Source of the DNA: Actinomycetota bacterium
Lineage (GTDB): Bacteria > Actinomycetota > Thermoleophilia > Gaiellales > Gaiellaceae
Direction: 5' to 3'
NCBI GenBank assembly: GCA_003170995.1
Contig: PMXT01000042.1
Coordinates: forward strand, 2,789-17,630
DNA length: 14,842 bases
Program-made: the position numbers and the translations under genes
Notes under the pieces: model-generated
The model's database searches: none
Told to the model about the DNA's origin: nothing
The model's input: the letters and a program-made list of their open reading frames with translations, nothing else
Shown here: piece after piece, positions 13,787 to 14,842 of the stretch
How positions within the stretch are numbered: position 1 is the first letter of the stretch
How the letters are laid out: every line of letters begins with the position of its first letter

Positions 13787-14842
13787 TCAGACGACCCTGC
13801 CGGCCGCCTTGGCCAGCAGAAAAGCTCGTACGAAGCCGTCTAGATCGCCGTCGAGCACGCCCTGCGTGTTGCCAACCTCGAGCTCGGTGCGGTGGTCCTT
13901 GACGAGCTGATACGGGTGCAGGACGTAGCTCCGGATCTGGCTGCCGAAGCCGATGTCCTGGGCCGCTCCGCGCTCGCGCGCGATCTCGGCTTCACGCTTC
14001 TCCTCCTCCAGCTCAACCAGGCGCGAGCGCAGCATGCGCATCGCCGTTTGCTTGTTAGAGCTCTGCGAGCGCTCGTTCTGGCACTGGACGACGACGCCCG
14101 TCGGAAGGTGTGTGATGCGCACCGCCGAGTCGGTCTTGTTGACGTGCTGGCCACCGGCGCCACTGGCGCGGTACGTGTCCACCCGGATCTCCTCCTCGTC
14201 GATCTCCAGCGCGACCGAGTCGGGCAGAAGCGGGCTGACGATCACCTCGGCGAAGGAGGTGTGGCGGCGGTGGGCCGAGTCGAAGGGCGACAGGCGCACC
14301 AGCCGGTGCACGCCGCGCTCAGCCTTGAAGATGCCGTAGACGTTCTCGCCTTTGACCGTGAGGGTGGCCGACTTGATCCCCGCCTCCTCGCCCGGGCTGG
14401 CCTCGATCATCTCGGTCGCAAATCCACGCCGGTCGGTCCAGCGCAGATACATGCGTAGCAGCATCTCGGCCCAGTCCTGGGCATCCGTTCCACCGGTACC
14501 GGCGTGAACGGTGACGATGGCATCGCCCGCGTCGTACTCGCCGCTGAAGAGTGCGTTCTCCTGCAGGCGCTCGAGCTCCTTGCGGAGCGGGGCTATCGTC
14601 TCGGCGATCTCGTCCTCCATCTCGTCGTCGAGGGCGAGTAGATCGCGGGCGTCCTCGTACTCGCGGGTCAGGCGCTCGTAGCGATCGAGTCGCTTCGTCA
14701 GGCGAGCATGCCCGGACGAGACTGACGCGGCCCGCTGTTGGTCGTCCCAGAAGCCGGGCGCACCCATCTCCTGCTCGAGCGCGGCGGCGCGTGTCTTCAG
14801 CGAATCGGGGTCAAAGGTGATCACGGACCCAAGCGAGCTGGT
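13787..14842 (-). CDS. prfB: Peptide chain release factor 2 (5' partial, likely programmed +1 frameshift)
   Basis: RF2 terminates translation at UGA and UAA. Counting from GTG 14824 it has the anticodon-like SPF at 179-181 (VRLSPFDSAHRRHTS) and the catalytic GGQ at 224-226 (GAGGQHVNKTDSAVRITH). The N-terminal coiled region runs from about 5 to 90, and the protein ends 14 residues past the GDLDGFVR motif, as usual. GTG 14824 is probably not the true start: just inside it lies CTTTGAC, the classic RF2 frameshift site, with the 0-frame reading CAC CTT TGA (14819-14811) and the +1 frame continuing GAC CCC GAT. The D-to-W spacing after the site (22 residues, D to GFW) equals that in E. coli RF2. 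The upstream part of the gene lies beyond the window. The next gene on this strand is ftsE. Confidence 0.93.
   Translation of the reverse strand, partial: TSSLGSVITFDPDSLKTRAAALEQEMGAPGFWDDQQRAASVSSGHARLTKRLDRYERLTREYEDARDLLALDDEMEDEIAETIAPLRKELERLQENALFSGEYDAGDAIVTVHAGTGGTDAQDWAEMLLRMYLRWTDRRGFATEMIEASPGEEAGIKSATLTVKGENVYGIFKAERGVHRLVRLSPFDSAHRRHTSFAEVIVSPLLPDSVALEIDEEEIRVDTYRASGAGGQHVNKTDSAVRITHLPTGVVVQCQNERSQSSNKQTAMRMLRSRLVELEEEKREAEIARERGAAQDIGFGSQIRSYVLHPYQLVKDHRTELEVGNTQGVLDGDLDGFVRAFLLAKAAGRVV
14811..14816 (-). promoter_or_regulatory. prfB: Probable RF2 programmed +1 frameshift site (CTT TGA, then C)
   Basis: On the minus strand the 0 frame reads CAG CTC GCT TGG GTC CGT, GAT CAC CTT, then TGA at 14813-14811. 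Sliding one base at CTT gives GAC and opens the long RF2 frame. This matches the bacterial RF2 autoregulation signal. The usual AGGGGG three bases before CTT is missing; GTGATC at 14824-14819 could instead pair with the 5' part of the anti-Shine-Dalgarno region. Confidence 0.65.

Noticed and set aside
13892..14458. 188-codon plus-strand frame opposite prfB
   Set aside because: Antisense shadow of a conserved RF2 gene.
1..14842. CRISPR array, tRNA or rRNA gene
   Set aside because: No regularly spaced repeats and no cloverleaf other than the tmRNA tRNA-like end were seen on reading the sequence.

Overview
The window looks like a chromosome fragment from a high-GC actinobacterium, probably of the Thermoleophilia type (Solirubrobacterales/Gaiellales). 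That placement is inferred from gene order, protein style and short or absent leaders; no rRNA is present to confirm it. It falls into two halves that meet just downstream of the tmRNA gene at about 7.9 kb.

Right half (about 8.0-14.8 kb, GC-rich, conserved backbone). Read on the minus strand from the right edge: prfB (RF2, cut by the window edge, with a likely programmed frameshift site CTT TGA C), a 288-bp spacer with a REP-like palindrome and hairpins, ftsE and ftsX (4-bp overlap), and an RNase R/II-family gene 9 bp further on. A single plus-strand type IV pilin-like gene follows, then smpB, a membrane protein with a degenerate J domain, and ssrA (tmRNA). prfB-ftsE-ftsX-smpB is a classic actinobacterial order. 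Here it sits with RNase R and tmRNA, so ribosome rescue (tmRNA, SmpB), decay of the rescued mRNA (RNase R) and a release factor are neighbours.

Left half (1 to about 7.9 kb, lower GC by eye, accessory). It starts with the C-terminal part of a three-helix membrane protein. A divergent pair resembling a restriction-modification system follows: a zinc-ribbon amino-DNA methyltransferase and a putative PD-(D/E)xK nuclease whose apparent PD aspartate is glycine. Next come two divergent unrecognised genes around an 18-bp palindrome, and a protein built of repeats like the homing-endonuclease-associated (HNH_repeat) DNA-binding repeat. The last unit is an insertion-sequence-like element with a DDE transposase gene and 16-bp terminal inverted repeats (15/16 match). 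The block abuts the 3' end of ssrA, a well-known island integration site, but no integrase or second attachment site lies in the window.

The most notable observations are the probable RF2 frameshift cut by the window edge, the HPD-less membrane J-like protein between smpB and ssrA, the newly delimited IS-like element, and the restriction-modification pair with an altered catalytic motif. I found no clear case for an entirely new multi-gene system. The best candidate for unknown biology is the cluster of unrecognised genes at 3.7-5.9 kb next to the restriction-modification pair.
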